Part shown: piece after piece, positions 29,091-39,052 of the stretch
Layout of the letters: the number at the start of each line of letters is the position of its first letter
How positions within the stretch are numbered: position 1 is the stretch's first letter
Origin: an uncultured Caulobacteraceae bacterium
GTDB taxonomy: Bacteria; Pseudomonadota; Alphaproteobacteria; Caulobacterales; TH1-2
Reading direction: 5' to 3'
DNA length: 64,000 nucleotides
Assembly: GCA_937967425.1 (NCBI GenBank)
Contig: CALBST010000301.1
Span: 1 to 64,000 of the forward strand
Made by a program: the position numbers and the translations under genes
The notes under the pieces: model-generated
Database searches by the model: none
What the model was told of the DNA's origin: nothing
What the model saw: the letters and a program-made list of their open reading frames with translations, nothing else

Positions 29091-30274
29091 CGCGCAGCGT
29101 TTCCATTCTGGGTGTCACCGGTTCAGTCGGCCAGTCGACGATCCAGGTCATCGAGGAGTTGCGCGGGCAGGGGCACGAACTCCCCGTGGAGGCCGTCACC
29201 GCCGCAAGCCGTCTTGGCGACCTCGCCGAAGCCTGCCGCCGCCTCAAGCCGAGGTTTGCGGCGATCGCCGATCCCGCATTGCTAAACGAAGCCAAGAGCG
29301 CGCTCGCGGGACTGAACGTTGAAGTTGGCGCCGGGCCCTCTGCACTTGAGGAGGCCGGCGCCCGCCCCGCCGAATGGGTTATGTCCGCGATCGTAGGGGC
29401 CGCTGGACTCGCGCCGACGATGGCCGCCGTGCGCCGCGGGGCTCATGTTGCACTGGCGAACAAGGAATGCCTCGTCTGCGCCGGTCCGCTGTTCATCGAG
29501 GCCGCGAAGGCTCACGGCGCGACGCTGCTGCCGGTGGATTCCGAGCACAACGCCATCTTCCAAGTCTTGACCCACCCTGATCGTGTCGAGCGGCTAACGC
29601 TCACAGCCTCGGGCGGCCCGTTCCGCACCTGGACGCGCGAGCAAATGGCGGCCGCCACGCCCGCGCAGGCCTGTGCTCACCCGATGTGGAGCATGGGCCG
29701 CAAAATTTCCGTCGATAGCGCCACCCTTATGAACAAGGGTCTGGAGCTGATCGAGGCGTCCTATCTGTTTGGTTTTCCATCCAAATCGATCGACGTTATC
29801 GTCCACCCCCAAAGCACCATCCACAGTCTGGTGCATTATGTGGACGGTTCGGTCCTCGCCCAGCTCGGCACGCCGGACATGCGTATCCCAATAGCCTACG
29901 CGCTCACCTGGCCAGATCGTGCTGCGGTATCCACTGCACGCTTGGACCTGGCCGCACTTGCTCAGCTTACTTTCGAGGCGCCCGATCCAATCCGTTTCCC
30001 GGCGCTTCACCTCGCTCGAAGCGCCCTTGATCGGGGTGCGGCTGCGACGACGGCGCTTTCCGCAGCGAATGAAATCGCTGTCGAAGCGTTCTTGGAGGGC
30101 CGAATTCGCTTCCTCGACATTTCCAACACGGTCGAACAAGCTCTGTCACAATTGGAAGGGGCCGAGGCTGGGCTTCTCGCAAAAATGCCTTCATCCTTCG
30201 ATGAGGTGAGGGCGGTGGATCAGGCCGCGCGGCGCGCGGCCCGTCTTATTGCGGGAAACCCGGCGGCAGCTTAA
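29087..30274 (+). CDS. dxr: 1-deoxy-D-xylulose 5-phosphate reductoisomerase
   Basis: 395 residues. The NADPH-binding start GVTGSVGQST (9-18), ANKECLVCAG, VDSEHNAIFQ with metal ligands Asp151 and Glu153, and the WSMGRKISVDSATLMNKGLE block are typical. It converts DXP to MEP in the non-mevalonate isoprenoid pathway, which also feeds UppS in this operon. The GTG start overlaps the cdsA stop. rseP follows after 48 bases. Confidence 0.97.
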   Translation: MTRSVSILGVTGSVGQSTIQVIEELRGQGHELPVEAVTAASRLGDLAEACRRLKPRFAAIADPALLNEAKSALAGLNVEVGAGPSALEEAGARPAEWVMSAIVGAAGLAPTMAAVRRGAHVALANKECLVCAGPLFIEAAKAHGATLLPVDSEHNAIFQVLTHPDRVERLTLTASGGPFRTWTREQMAAATPAQACAHPMWSMGRKISVDSATLMNKGLELIEASYLFGFPSKSIDVIVHPQSTIHSLVHYVDGSVLAQLGTPDMRIPIAYALTWPDRAAVSTARLDLAALAQLTFEAPDPIRFPALHLARSALDRGAAATTALSAANEIAVEAFLEGRIRFLDISNTVEQALSQLEGAEAGLLAKMPSSFDEVRAVDQAARRAARLIAGNPAAA

Positions 30275-30322
30275 AGGGCTGACAACGCCTCATAAAATTG
30301 CCGGCGGGAGGAAACGGGCCGA

Positions 30323-31471
30323 ATGGACGTACTGCAGAACATTCTGATCTACGCCGGCTCGTTCGTGCTGGTGCTCAGCGTCGTGGTGTTCGTGCACGAG
30401 TTCGGTCACTTTCAGGTCGCCCGCTGGCGCGGCGTCGCGATCGACACCTTCTCCATCGGTTTCGGCAAGACGTTGCTCGGCTGGCGCGACAAGCAAGGCG
30501 TGCAGTGGAAAGTCGGCGCGCTGCCGCTCGGCGGCTACGTAAAGTTCGCCGATGACGCCGACGCCATGTCGACGGCGCCGCGCGAGAAGATCGACGATCC
30601 CGCCGCACTTGCCGAAGCGCGCGCCAAAGGTCTCTTCCACGCCCAGCCGCTTTCGACGCGTGCCATGGTCGTCGCTGCTGGGCCAGTCACGAATTTCATT
30701 TTCTCGATCATCGCCTTCGGCCTTCTTGTTTTCATCCTCGGCCGCGATGTCGCCAGCGTTGCAGCCGTGCAGCCTGAATCACCGGCTGCCGCCGCAGGCT
30801 TGCAGCAAGGTGATCTCATTCGCTCCATCGACGGAAAGCGCATTGGCGATTTCCAGGATTTGCAGCGCGTTATCTCGCAAGCGCCGAACCAAACCTTGAG
30901 CCTGCTTGTTCTGCGAGAGGGTACTGAAGTCTCGATCCAAATCACGCCGCGCCCGCGGCCGGACAATCCGCAAATCGGTTCGATAGGCATCGCTGGGGAA
31001 CGCGAGCGTGTGGGCCCGCTGACCGCGCTGGCCGTCGGCGCGTCCGACACTTGGGGTATCATCGCTCAAACCGGCGCATATATTGGCGGCATCTTCACCG
31101 GCCGGGAGTCGGGCAACCAGATCGCGGGCCCACTCGGCATCATCAACGTATCTGGCCAGGTGGCGACGTCGGCGCTGACTGGCGGCGGCGACAACATCAC
31201 CTGGATTGATCGCCTTGGCTTCTTGGCGCTCTCCTTGCTCAATTTGGCCGCAGTGCTGTCGGTAGCTGTCGGAATCGTGAATCTGCTGCCGATTCCGATT
31301 TTGGACGGGGGGCATCTGCTGTTCTACGGGATCGAAGCCGTGCGCGGGGGCAAGCCGTTGCCGCCGTCGGCGCAGGAATGGGCCTATCGGGCCGGATTCG
31401 CCGTCATGGCGAGTTTGTTCTTATTCGCAACCTGGAATGACATTACGAGGCTCTTTCCGGGTGCGCAGTAA
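30323..31471 (+). CDS. rseP: site-2 membrane metalloprotease (RseP family)
   Basis: 382 residues. The zinc motif HEFGH (25-29) lies in the first transmembrane helix, a PDZ domain follows the second (around PESPAAAAGLQQGDLIRSI), and the second zinc-ligand motif PIPILDGGH lies near the C-terminal helices. Such proteases cut anti-sigma factors and signal peptides inside the membrane. The start has GGGAGGAAAC upstream. Its place between dxr and bamA is the standard order. The exact substrate in this organism is unknown. Confidence 0.95.
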   Translation: MDVLQNILIYAGSFVLVLSVVVFVHEFGHFQVARWRGVAIDTFSIGFGKTLLGWRDKQGVQWKVGALPLGGYVKFADDADAMSTAPREKIDDPAALAEARAKGLFHAQPLSTRAMVVAAGPVTNFIFSIIAFGLLVFILGRDVASVAAVQPESPAAAAGLQQGDLIRSIDGKRIGDFQDLQRVISQAPNQTLSLLVLREGTEVSIQITPRPRPDNPQIGSIGIAGERERVGPLTALAVGASDTWGIIAQTGAYIGGIFTGRESGNQIAGPLGIINVSGQVATSALTGGGDNITWIDRLGFLALSLLNLAAVLSVAVGIVNLLPIPILDGGHLLFYGIEAVRGGKPLPPSAQEWAYRAGFAVMASLFLFATWNDITRLFPGAQ

Positions 31472-31552
31472 CAGCGGCTCGTCCTTGTCTTTCGAGGCGG
31501 GATGGGCTCTTAAAAACCAAGACGCTGGGGAGCGTCGGACGTCGAGGGCTTG

Positions 31553-34018
31553 ATGAAGCGGGTACTGCGGGATGTAGCGCTCGGCGCACTTGGTTGCGTC
31601 GCCACCGTTGGCGCGGGGACTGGCGCGCTGTTGGCGGCCAGCACGGACGCCTACGCACAACAAAATCAGGCGGTGACGCCGCCACAGGCGCAGCCTTCGG
31701 GCGTCGCCATTCGGCGTGTGCTCGTTGAAGGCAACCAGCGGATCGAGCCGGCGACGATTTCGTCGTACCTGCAAGTCGGTCCAGGCGATGTGTTCGATCC
31801 GGAACGCATCGACATGTCGATCAAGACGCTATTCGCCACGGGCCTTTTCTCTGACGTCCAGATCGAGCAGCGCGGCACCGACCTCGTCGTCATCGTCAGC
31901 GAAAACCCGATCATTAACCGCGTGATCTTCGAAGGCATGAGCACGCTCGACGAGGAAGATCTCGAAGGCGAAGTCCAGGCGCGTCCCCGTTCTGTTTTCA
32001 CGCCGGCGCGCGCGCAGGCCGACGTGCAGCGCATCCTCGACGTTTACCGCCGCAACGGCCGCTTCGCCGCGCAGGTCACACCGCAGGTGCGCGAACTCGA
32101 TCAGAACCGCGTCGATCTCATCTTTGAAGTCGATGAAGGTCCGGTCACCGGCGTCCGCGACATCAACTTCATCGGCAACGAGGAATTCTCCGATCGCCGC
32201 CTGCGCGACGCGATCGTGACGACGCGTTCGAGCTGGTGGAATTTCTTCTCGAGCAACGACAATTACGATCCTGATCGTCTCGAGTACGACCGCGAGCAGC
32301 TGCGCCAGTTCTACAATAACCGCGGCTACGCGGATTTCCGCGTCGTCTCGGCCGTCGCCGAACTGACGCCTGACCAGCGCGATTTCTACATCACCTTTAC
32401 GGTGGAAGAGGGCGTTCGCTACGAGTTCGGCGAAATCCAAATCCAGACGGAACTGAACCGTCTTCCGGAAGACCTTCTCCGCGCGGTCAATCCGATCCGC
32501 TCCGGAACGGAATTCCGCGGTGAGCAAATCGAAGACGCCATCGACGCGATGACCTACGTGGCCGGTTCGGTCGGCTACGCCAACGTTCAGATTACGCCGA
32601 TCGTCGAGCGCGACCGCGAGAACCGCAAGGTCAACATCACGTTCGAAGTCGATGAGGGCCCGCGTACATTCATCGAGCGCATCGACATTGTCGGCAACAC
32701 CCGCACCATCGACCCGGTCATCCGGCGGTCAATGCTGGTCGCCGAGGGCGACGCGTTCAACCGCGTGCTGCTGGATCGCTCACGTGACCAGGTGCGCGCG
32801 CTGGGCTTTTTCAACGAGGTCACTGTCGAAGACGCGGATGGCTCACAGCCCGACCGCTCCGTCGTCACCGTCACTGTTGAAGAGCAGTCGACCGGCGAAT
32901 TCGCCTTCGCCGCAGGCTATTCTTCCACTGAGAGCTTCCTGTTCGACATCTCCGTCACCGAGCGCAACCTGCGGGGCCGCGGTCAATTCCTGCGTCTGCG
33001 CGCCTCGTCGAGTTCTCAACGGCAGCAACTCGACTTGCGCTTCACCGAGCCGCGCTTTATGGGCCGCGAAATCGCCGCCGGCTTCGACATCTACTCACTG
33101 CGCACCGACTTTCTCAGCCAATCGTCGTTCGAGAACCAATCGACCGGTATCGGTTTGCGAACGGGTTTCCGCATCGGTGAGCGCACCAACTTGGGCCTCA
33201 CCTACTCATTGGTGCAGGATGACACCGAGATCGCCGACATCTTCATCGATCACGATTCGAACATTCTCACACCGGATGTGAATCAGTGCGACCCGGTGAA
33301 CCTAACGCGCCCATTGCTTTGCGATCAGGAGGGCACGTTCCTCACGTCCGTGCTGGGCTTCCAGGTGAACTGGGACCGGCGCAATTCGCCCATCAACGCC
33401 ACGCGTGGTTTCAACCTCGATATAAGCCAAGATGTTGCGGGCCTTGGCGGCGAGGTGAACTATCTGCGCACTGAGATCGAAGGCGGCGTCTATTACGGGC
33501 TCCCTTACGGCTTCCGCGCCACTTTCCGTGGTAGCGCCGGTCTCATCACGGGCTGGAACGGCGACACCGTGCGCATCAATGACCGCTTCTTTAAGGGCGG
33601 CTCATCATTCCGCGGCTTTGACGTCGCCGGCATTGGCCCGCGTCAGCTGTTGGTTGAGGACGCGACTGGAAATGTGGTCGAGCGCGGCGACGCCGTTGGC
33701 GGCAACGCCTATGCGATTGGCACGCTGCAGCTGGATGTTCCGCTGCCACTGCCTGAGACGTTCTCGCTCGGCAGTGCGCTGTTCGTCGATTTCGGCACGC
33801 TTGGCTATTTGGACTCAGCGAACCGGCAAACCGTCGATCTAACGGGTCCGAACCGCCTTATTGTTGACGATACCGCCAGCTTAAGAGTGGCGGCAGGGGT
33901 GTCGATTTTCTGGGACTCCCCGTTTGGACCGGTGCAGTTCGATTTCGCGCAGCCGCTCCAATACGAGGATTACGATCGACGCGAACAGTTCCGGTTCTCA
34001 ACCCGGACGAATTTCTGA
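31553..34018 (+). CDS. bamA: outer membrane protein assembly factor BamA
   Basis: 821 residues: signal peptide (cleavage near AYA-QQ, about residue 36), five POTRA domains (beginning at IRRVLVEGNQRIEP and repeating as VIFEGMSTLDEED, INFIGNEEFSDRRL, EIQIQTELNRL and IDIVGNTRTIDPV), then the 16-strand barrel with the loop-6 motif SSFRGFDVAG and a terminal phenylalanine (RTNF). It inserts beta-barrel proteins in the outer membrane. I use ATG 31553; a TTG one codon earlier is possible. The skp-like gene follows within 13 bases. Confidence 0.97.
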   Translation: MKRVLRDVALGALGCVATVGAGTGALLAASTDAYAQQNQAVTPPQAQPSGVAIRRVLVEGNQRIEPATISSYLQVGPGDVFDPERIDMSIKTLFATGLFSDVQIEQRGTDLVVIVSENPIINRVIFEGMSTLDEEDLEGEVQARPRSVFTPARAQADVQRILDVYRRNGRFAAQVTPQVRELDQNRVDLIFEVDEGPVTGVRDINFIGNEEFSDRRLRDAIVTTRSSWWNFFSSNDNYDPDRLEYDREQLRQFYNNRGYADFRVVSAVAELTPDQRDFYITFTVEEGVRYEFGEIQIQTELNRLPEDLLRAVNPIRSGTEFRGEQIEDAIDAMTYVAGSVGYANVQITPIVERDRENRKVNITFEVDEGPRTFIERIDIVGNTRTIDPVIRRSMLVAEGDAFNRVLLDRSRDQVRALGFFNEVTVEDADGSQPDRSVVTVTVEEQSTGEFAFAAGYSSTESFLFDISVTERNLRGRGQFLRLRASSSSQRQQLDLRFTEPRFMGREIAAGFDIYSLRTDFLSQSSFENQSTGIGLRTGFRIGERTNLGLTYSLVQDDTEIADIFIDHDSNILTPDVNQCDPVNLTRPLLCDQEGTFLTSVLGFQVNWDRRNSPINATRGFNLDISQDVAGLGGEVNYLRTEIEGGVYYGLPYGFRATFRGSAGLITGWNGDTVRINDRFFKGGSSFRGFDVAGIGPRQLLVEDATGNVVERGDAVGGNAYAIGTLQLDVPLPLPETFSLGSALFVDFGTLGYLDSANRQTVDLTGPNRLIVDDTASLRVAAGVSIFWDSPFGPVQFDFAQPLQYEDYDRREQFRFSTRTNF

Positions 34019-34031
34019 GGAGAAACGCGGT

Positions 34032-34667
34032 ATGCGTGTGGTGAGTTTATTTTCGGCGGCCGCGTTTGCGGTGGCCGCGGTTTCCGTGTCGTCCGATGCG
34101 CTTGCTCAGCGCAATCGCGGCAATTCTCAAGCGACGCAGGCGGTCGTGATCAACTACGCGCGGGTAGCTGCAGAGTCCGTGCTCGGTCGGGATCTGCAAG
34201 CTAAGCTTGCGGCGTTGCGCCAGCAATTCCAGACCGAAGCCCAAGCGCTCGCGCCGGAGACGCAGTCGCTGGAGCAGGAGGCCGCGCGCCTCGCTCAAAC
34301 GACGCGCAACCTGTCGCAGGAGCAGATCCGCAACAACTCTGCCGTCCAACAATTCACGCAGCGCCGCCAGCAGCTTGAACAACGCGCCGCCGGCATCCGT
34401 GGCGACATGGATTGCTCGCAACTGATCGCGCTCCGTGACTTCGACCGGCAGGTCGCCCCGGTCGTGACCCAGGTAATGACCTCGCGCGGCGCCGGCATCG
34501 TTATTGACGCCAGCAACACGACGACGTTCGACCCGAGCTTCGACATCACGGCGACGGTGATCCAGCAGCTCGATCAGAACCAGAATACGCGCGTTGCCAA
34601 CGTCGCCCGCCATGCGGCGAGCGAGTGCCAGGCGGCTCAGCAGCCAGCGGCGCCTCCGGCCCAATAA
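34032..34667 (+). CDS. skp: OmpH/Skp-family periplasmic chaperone
   Basis: 211 residues with a Sec signal peptide (cleavage near ALA-QR, residue 26), then a long charged Gln/Arg/Glu-rich helical hairpin (about 55-125) typical of the tentacles of Skp, which hold unfolded outer-membrane proteins. The middle is longer than in E. coli and the C-terminus has a Gln/Ala/Pro tail, as often seen in Alphaproteobacteria. GAGGAG precedes the ATG. The neighbours bamA and lpxD support the call. A longer frame from 33924 overlaps bamA and is rejected. Confidence 0.88.
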   Translation: MRVVSLFSAAAFAVAAVSVSSDALAQRNRGNSQATQAVVINYARVAAESVLGRDLQAKLAALRQQFQTEAQALAPETQSLEQEAARLAQTTRNLSQEQIRNNSAVQQFTQRRQQLEQRAAGIRGDMDCSQLIALRDFDRQVAPVVTQVMTSRGAGIVIDASNTTTFDPSFDITATVIQQLDQNQNTRVANVARHAASECQAAQQPAAPPAQ

Positions 34668-34717
34668 GGCCTACGGGACAGTGACATCGGGCAGCGGCTG
34701 CGTCACATAGTCGGCGC

Positions 34718-35725
34718 ATGATCGATCCCCGCTTCTACGAGGCGCTCGGACCGGTGACGGTCCGGGCGCTTGCGCCTTCTAGCGATATCGGCGGCGACGC
34801 CGAGCGTGAGGTCACGGGCGCCGCGCCAGCCGATCGCGCCGGTCCGGGCGACCTTTGTTACTACGAAGGCAAGAAGGGCGCGGCCTTAGAGACCGCGCCT
34901 GGCGCCTGCATCATCCCGCCGGCACTCGCTCACCTGGCGCCCAAGGCCGCCGCGCTCATCCTCACCGATCGGCCGCGTTCTTTCTTTGCGCGCATCGTCC
35001 CATCGCTCATCCGTCCGCGCAGTTTCGCAACGGATGCCCCCGCCATTGACCCAAGCGCCAAGCTCGAAGAGGGCGTGCGCTTGGGCGCCGGCGTGGTCAT
35101 TGGTCCCAACGTGGAAATCGGCGCCGGCACGGAGATCGGACCGAACAGCGTCATCGGCGCAGGCGTCGCCATCGGCCGCCGCTGCAAGATCGGCGCACGT
35201 GTCTCGATCTCCTTTGCGCTCATCGGTGACGAAGCAAGCATTCTTGCCGGCGCTGTCATCGGCGAGCAGGGCTTCGGCGTCGCCGGCGACGCCTCCGGCC
35301 CGGTCGATGTGCCTCACCTTGGTCGCGTCGTTATCCAGGATAGGGTCACTATCGGCGCTAATTCCTGCATCGATCGCGGCGTGTTCGATGACACGGTGAT
35401 CGGCGAGGGCGCAAAGATCGATAATCTTTGCCACGTCGCCCACAACTGCACGATCGGCCGCGGCGTACTGATCGCGGCCTTTGGCGGCATTTCCGGCTCC
35501 ACCAAAATTGGCGACGGCGTCACCTTGGGCGGGCGTGTGGGCGTGGCCGATCACCGCAATATCGGGGCGGGCGCTACCCTTGCGGGCGGCGCCGCCGTGT
35601 TCCAAGACGTGCCGCCAGGGGAGGTCTGGAGTGGATATCCGGCCAAACCGCTACGAAAATGGCTTCGTGAAGCCGCCTGGCTGAGCCGCCGGGCCGCCGC
35701 AGGGACGCGCGATGAAAGCAAATGA
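34718..35725 (+). CDS. lpxD: UDP-3-O-acylglucosamine N-acyltransferase
   Basis: 335 residues: an N-terminal uridine-binding domain, then a left-handed beta-helix with hexapeptide repeats (about 115-310), with the catalytic histidine region [12 protein letters not shown]. It adds the N-linked acyl chain in lipid A synthesis. The length matches LpxD (about 340). It overlaps fabZ by 14 bases. Confidence 0.97.
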   Translation: MIDPRFYEALGPVTVRALAPSSDIGGDAEREVTGAAPADRAGPGDLCYYEGKKGAALETAPGACIIPPALAHLAPKAAALILTDRPRSFFARIVPSLIRPRSFATDAPAIDPSAKLEEGVRLGAGVVIGPNVEIGAGTEIGPNSVIGAGVAIGRRCKIGARVSISFALIGDEASILAGAVIGEQGFGVAGDASGPVDVPHLGRVVIQDRVTIGANSCIDRGVFDDTVIGEGAKIDNLCHVAHNCTIGRGVLIAAFGGISGSTKIGDGVTLGGRVGVADHRNIGAGATLAGGAAVFQDVPPGEVWSGYPAKPLRKWLREAAWLSRRAAAGTRDESK

Positions 35726-36206
35726 TCTGACCGAACAGCAGAAGACCACGGACGACGTGATCGAGATCGGCGAAATCCTTCGCCGTCTGCCGCATCGCTA
35801 CCCGTTCCTGCTCATCGACCGCGCCGTCGATTACATCCCGAACAAGTCCATTCGCGGCATCAAGAACGTCACCATCAACGAGCCATTTTTCCCGGGCCAC
35901 TTTCCGGGCGCGCCGGTCATGCCGGGCGTGTTGCAGATCGAGGCGTTGGCGCAGACGGGCGCCGTGCTGATGTCAAAGACGCTCGATGCCGATATCACCA
36001 AGCACCTCATTCTCTTCATGTCCGTCGAAAGCGCGCGCTTCAAGAAGCCCGTCATGCCCGGCGACACGATGGAGATGTTTGTCGAGGTGCTCTTCCAGCG
36101 CCGCAACATCTTTAAGTTCCGCGGCCGTGTCGAAGTGCGCGGCGAGCTCGCCACGGATTGCGAATTCGCCGCGATGAAGGCCGACCGCCCACAGGATTCG
36201 ATATGA
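35712..36206 (+). CDS. fabZ: 3-hydroxyacyl-[acyl-carrier-protein] dehydratase FabZ
   Basis: 164 residues, hotdog fold. The family blocks [35 protein letters not shown] (with the catalytic His and Glu) and KKPVMPGD are present. It removes water in fatty acid elongation and thereby competes with LpxA for the 3-hydroxyacyl-ACP. It overlaps lpxD and lpxA, giving tight coupling of the lipid A genes. Confidence 0.97.
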   Translation: MKANDLTEQQKTTDDVIEIGEILRRLPHRYPFLLIDRAVDYIPNKSIRGIKNVTINEPFFPGHFPGAPVMPGVLQIEALAQTGAVLMSKTLDADITKHLILFMSVESARFKKPVMPGDTMEMFVEVLFQRRNIFKFRGRVEVRGELATDCEFAAMKADRPQDSI

Positions 36207-36994
36207 GCGCGAAGGTCCACAAAACCGCCGTCGTCGACGATAGCGCCGAACTCGGCGCTAACGTGGAGATCGGCCCAGGCTGTGTGATTGGCCCCAACGT
36301 GAAGATCGGCGAGGGCACCAAGCTCATCGCGCACGTCTTCATCGAGAGCCACACCGAACTCGGCAAGGGCAACACCGTCTGGCCGTTCGTAGGCCTCGGC
36401 GGCGCGCCGCAGGATCTGTCGTACCGGGGCGAACCGACGAAGCTCATCATCGGCGACAACAACGTCATCCGCGAACACGCCACCATTCACCGCGGCACCG
36501 TGCGCGGGCGCGGCGTCACGACGGTCGGCAATGATTGTCTGATCATGGGCAATTGCCACGTCGCCCACGATTGCATCGTCAACAACAACGTCATCATGGC
36601 TCAAACCGCGACTATCGGCGGCCACGTTCAAGTCGGCGACTACGCCTTCCTTGGCGGCCTTTCCGGCGTCCACCAACACGGCCGTGTCGGCCGCTACTCG
36701 TTCGTCGGCGCGAGCGCCTTGATGACGACCGATCTCATCCCGTTCGGTTCGGCGATCGGCAACCACGCCCACCTCGGCGGCCTCAATGTCGTGGGCCTGA
36801 AGCGCCGCGGTTTCTCGCGCGAACAGATCCACGATCTCCGCGCCGCATATCGTTTGCTGTTCGCAGAAGAAGGCACGTTCCAAGAGCGTGTCGAAGATTG
36901 CGTCGAAGCCTATTCCGGCAATCCGCACGTTATGGAAATCGTCGATTTCATTCGCGCCGACTCCGCGCGCAATCTCTGCATGCCGCGCGACTGA
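36203..36994 (+). CDS. lpxA: UDP-N-acetylglucosamine O-acyltransferase
   Basis: 263 residues: beta-helix of hexapeptide repeats followed by a C-terminal helical domain. The catalytic histidine block NCHVAHDCIVNNNV and the GGLSGVHQHGRVG and GLNVVGLKRRGFS segments are typical. It performs the first step of lipid A synthesis. The ATG at 36203 overlaps the fabZ stop; an earlier start at 36158 would lie inside fabZ. Its TGA overlaps the lpxI ATG. Confidence 0.97.
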   Translation: MSAKVHKTAVVDDSAELGANVEIGPGCVIGPNVKIGEGTKLIAHVFIESHTELGKGNTVWPFVGLGGAPQDLSYRGEPTKLIIGDNNVIREHATIHRGTVRGRGVTTVGNDCLIMGNCHVAHDCIVNNNVIMAQTATIGGHVQVGDYAFLGGLSGVHQHGRVGRYSFVGASALMTTDLIPFGSAIGNHAHLGGLNVVGLKRRGFSREQIHDLRAAYRLLFAEEGTFQERVEDCVEAYSGNPHVMEIVDFIRADSARNLCMPRD

Positions 36995-37851
36995 TGAGCG
37001 GCTGGCGCAAGCTTGGCGTAATCGCGGGCGGCGGCGAGCTACCTGTCGTGCTGGCCGAACACCTGGCCGCGACCCAGCGCCCATATTTCATCGCACGCAT
37101 CACGCCGATGGCGGACTCCGCGCTTGAGGCCCACCCAGGCGCTGGCCATGGCCTCGGCCAGATGGGCGCCCGCATGGACGCGATCCGCGAAGCCGGCTGC
37201 GATGCGGTTGTGCTGATCGGCAAAGTCGAGCGCCCCGATCTCAAGACTTTGCAGCTCGACGATGTCGCGATGTCGATGTTGCCGGCCATTCTCGCCGCCA
37301 TGCCGCAAGGCGATGACGCGCTGCTTCGCGCCGTGCTGAATGAGCATGAGAAGGCCGGCTTCCGCGTCGTGGGGGCCGAGTCTGTCATGCAAGATTTGCT
37401 GGCGACGCCCGGTGCGTGGGGTGCGGTGCAGCCCAACGACCAGCACACGCGCGATATCGGCAAGGCAGCCAAAGTCGCCGCCGCCAGCGGCGCCTTCGAC
37501 ATCGGCCAAGGTGTTGTCGTTTGTGATGGGCTCGTGCTTGCGGTCGAAGCGCAAGAGGGCACCGACGCCATGCTGCGCCGCGTCGCCGAATTGCCGACAA
37601 CCATTCGTGGCACGCCGCAAGCGCGCCGTGGCGTGCTGGTGAAGCGGCCGAAACCAATCCAAGAACGCCGCATCGATTTGCCCGTTATCGGCGTCCGCAC
37701 CATTGAGGGCGCAGCCGCGGCCGGCCTCGCGGGCATCGCCGTTGAAGCGCAAGGCGCGCTCGCTGTCCGCCGCGCCGACCTCGTCGCCGCCGCCAACCGC
37801 ACCGGACTCTTCGTTTACGGTTTCACCGCCGACGAAACGGACAAGGCGTGA
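36994..37851 (+). CDS. lpxI: UDP-2,3-diacylglucosamine pyrophosphatase LpxI
   Basis: 285 residues, formerly DUF1009. The N-terminus LGVIAGGGELPVVLAE and the C-terminal block DLPVIGVRTIEGAAAAGLAGI are diagnostic. It hydrolyses UDP-diacylglucosamine to lipid X, replacing LpxH in most Alphaproteobacteria. It lies between lpxA and lpxB, with start and stop codon overlaps on both sides. A longer frame from 36535 runs through lpxA and is a shadow. Confidence 0.95.
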   Translation: MSGWRKLGVIAGGGELPVVLAEHLAATQRPYFIARITPMADSALEAHPGAGHGLGQMGARMDAIREAGCDAVVLIGKVERPDLKTLQLDDVAMSMLPAILAAMPQGDDALLRAVLNEHEKAGFRVVGAESVMQDLLATPGAWGAVQPNDQHTRDIGKAAKVAAASGAFDIGQGVVVCDGLVLAVEAQEGTDAMLRRVAELPTTIRGTPQARRGVLVKRPKPIQERRIDLPVIGVRTIEGAAAAGLAGIAVEAQGALAVRRADLVAAANRTGLFVYGFTADETDKA

Positions 37852-38984
37852 GCAAACGTATTTTCCTCGTAGCTGCGGAATCTTCCGGCGACGCGCTCGG
37901 GGCCGATCTCGCCCGCGCGCTCCGTGAACGAGACGCTTCACTCGATCTGCAGGGCGTCGGTGGCCCGCTGATGGCCGGGCAGGGCATCGCCAGCCAAGCC
38001 GACATCAAGGGTCTTGCTGTGCTTGGCTTCATTGACGGCCTGCTCGCCTATTCGCGCGTCAAAGCCGCTGTCAGTTCGACGGTGGCGGCTATTCTCAAAG
38101 CCAAGCCGGACGTGGTCGTCCTGATCGATTCATGGGGTTTCACGCTCCGTGTGGCGCAAGGCGTTCGCGCTGCCGCGCCCGAGATCAAGCTGGTGAAGTA
38201 TATCGGCCCGCAAGTGTGGGCGACGCGCCCAGGCCGCGCCAAGACGCTCGCCGCCGCCGTCGATCACCTGATCTGCATCCACGATTTCGAAGTCCCGTTC
38301 TACGAGCCATTTGGCCTCGCCTGCACCGTCTGCGGCCATCCCGCACTCGGCCGCTACATACCCGGCGACGGGGCCGCGCTCCGCGCTCGCCAGGGTTTCG
38401 CGGCAACGGAGAAGATCATCCTCGTTCTGCCGGGCAGCCGCAGCGCCGAGATCCGCCGCATTGGTCCAACGCTGTGGGCCGCCGCCGAACTGCTCGATCG
38501 TGACCGCGACGTCCGCATCATCACCGTCGCCGCCAACAGCGTGCGCGACCAGGTAACGGCGCAAGTGCCCGCCGCAGTCCGCATCCTCGACGAGAGCGAA
38601 AAGGAAGACGCCTTCGCCGCCGCCACCGTAGCGCTCGCGGCGTCGGGCACGGTGACAACCGAAGTCGCGCTGCAAGGCACGCCTGTCGTCGTCGGCTACA
38701 AGCTCGGCTGGATCACCTGGGCCATCGCCCGCGCGTTCTTGTTCAAGGCGAAGTACGCATCGCTGATGAACACCGCCGCCGACGCCGAAGTTGCGCCCGA
38801 GTTCATCCAAACCCGCTGCACGCCCGAGAACATCGCAGCCGCTGCAGCCCCGTTACTCGACAGCGAAGACGCCCGCGAAGCACAAGTCCGCGCCCAGGAT
38901 GAAGCGCTCGCAAAGATGGGACGCGGCGGCACGCCCGCAAGCGACATCGCCGCGGACGCGGTGCTGAAGACTTTGGCGAAATAG
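37848..38984 (+). CDS. lpxB: lipid-A-disaccharide synthase
   Basis: 378 residues from a GTG start that overlaps the lpxI stop. GT-B-like fold with AAESSGDALGADL near the start, KYIGPQVWATRPGRAKTL and LPGSRSAEIRRI in the middle, and ASGTVTTEVALQGTPVVVGYK near the nucleotide-binding site. It joins lipid X and UDP-diacylglucosamine into the lipid A disaccharide. It is the last gene of the long + strand cluster and is followed by a strong terminator hairpin. Confidence 0.97.
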   Translation: MSKRIFLVAAESSGDALGADLARALRERDASLDLQGVGGPLMAGQGIASQADIKGLAVLGFIDGLLAYSRVKAAVSSTVAAILKAKPDVVVLIDSWGFTLRVAQGVRAAAPEIKLVKYIGPQVWATRPGRAKTLAAAVDHLICIHDFEVPFYEPFGLACTVCGHPALGRYIPGDGAALRARQGFAATEKIILVLPGSRSAEIRRIGPTLWAAAELLDRDRDVRIITVAANSVRDQVTAQVPAAVRILDESEKEDAFAAATVALAASGTVTTEVALQGTPVVVGYKLGWITWAIARAFLFKAKYASLMNTAADAEVAPEFIQTRCTPENIAAAAAPLLDSEDAREAQVRAQDEALAKMGRGGTPASDIAADAVLKTLAK

Positions 38985-38993
38985 TTCTTTGTC

Positions 38994-39041
38994 TCTCATT
39001 CCGGCCGGAGGCGCGGCACGCGCCATAGAGCCGGAATGAGA
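38994..39041. terminator. bidirectional terminator between lpxB and gltA
   Basis: TCTCATTCCGGC (38994-39005) and GCCGGAATGAGA (39030-39041) form a perfect 12 bp stem; a smaller GGCGCG/CGCGCC hairpin lies inside. It sits between two converging genes. T-rich sequence (TTCTTTGTC) on the lpxB side serves the - strand gene poorly, so it may act mainly as a stable 3' end for both transcripts. Confidence 0.65.
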
Positions 39042-39052
39042 AATGGAAGGTA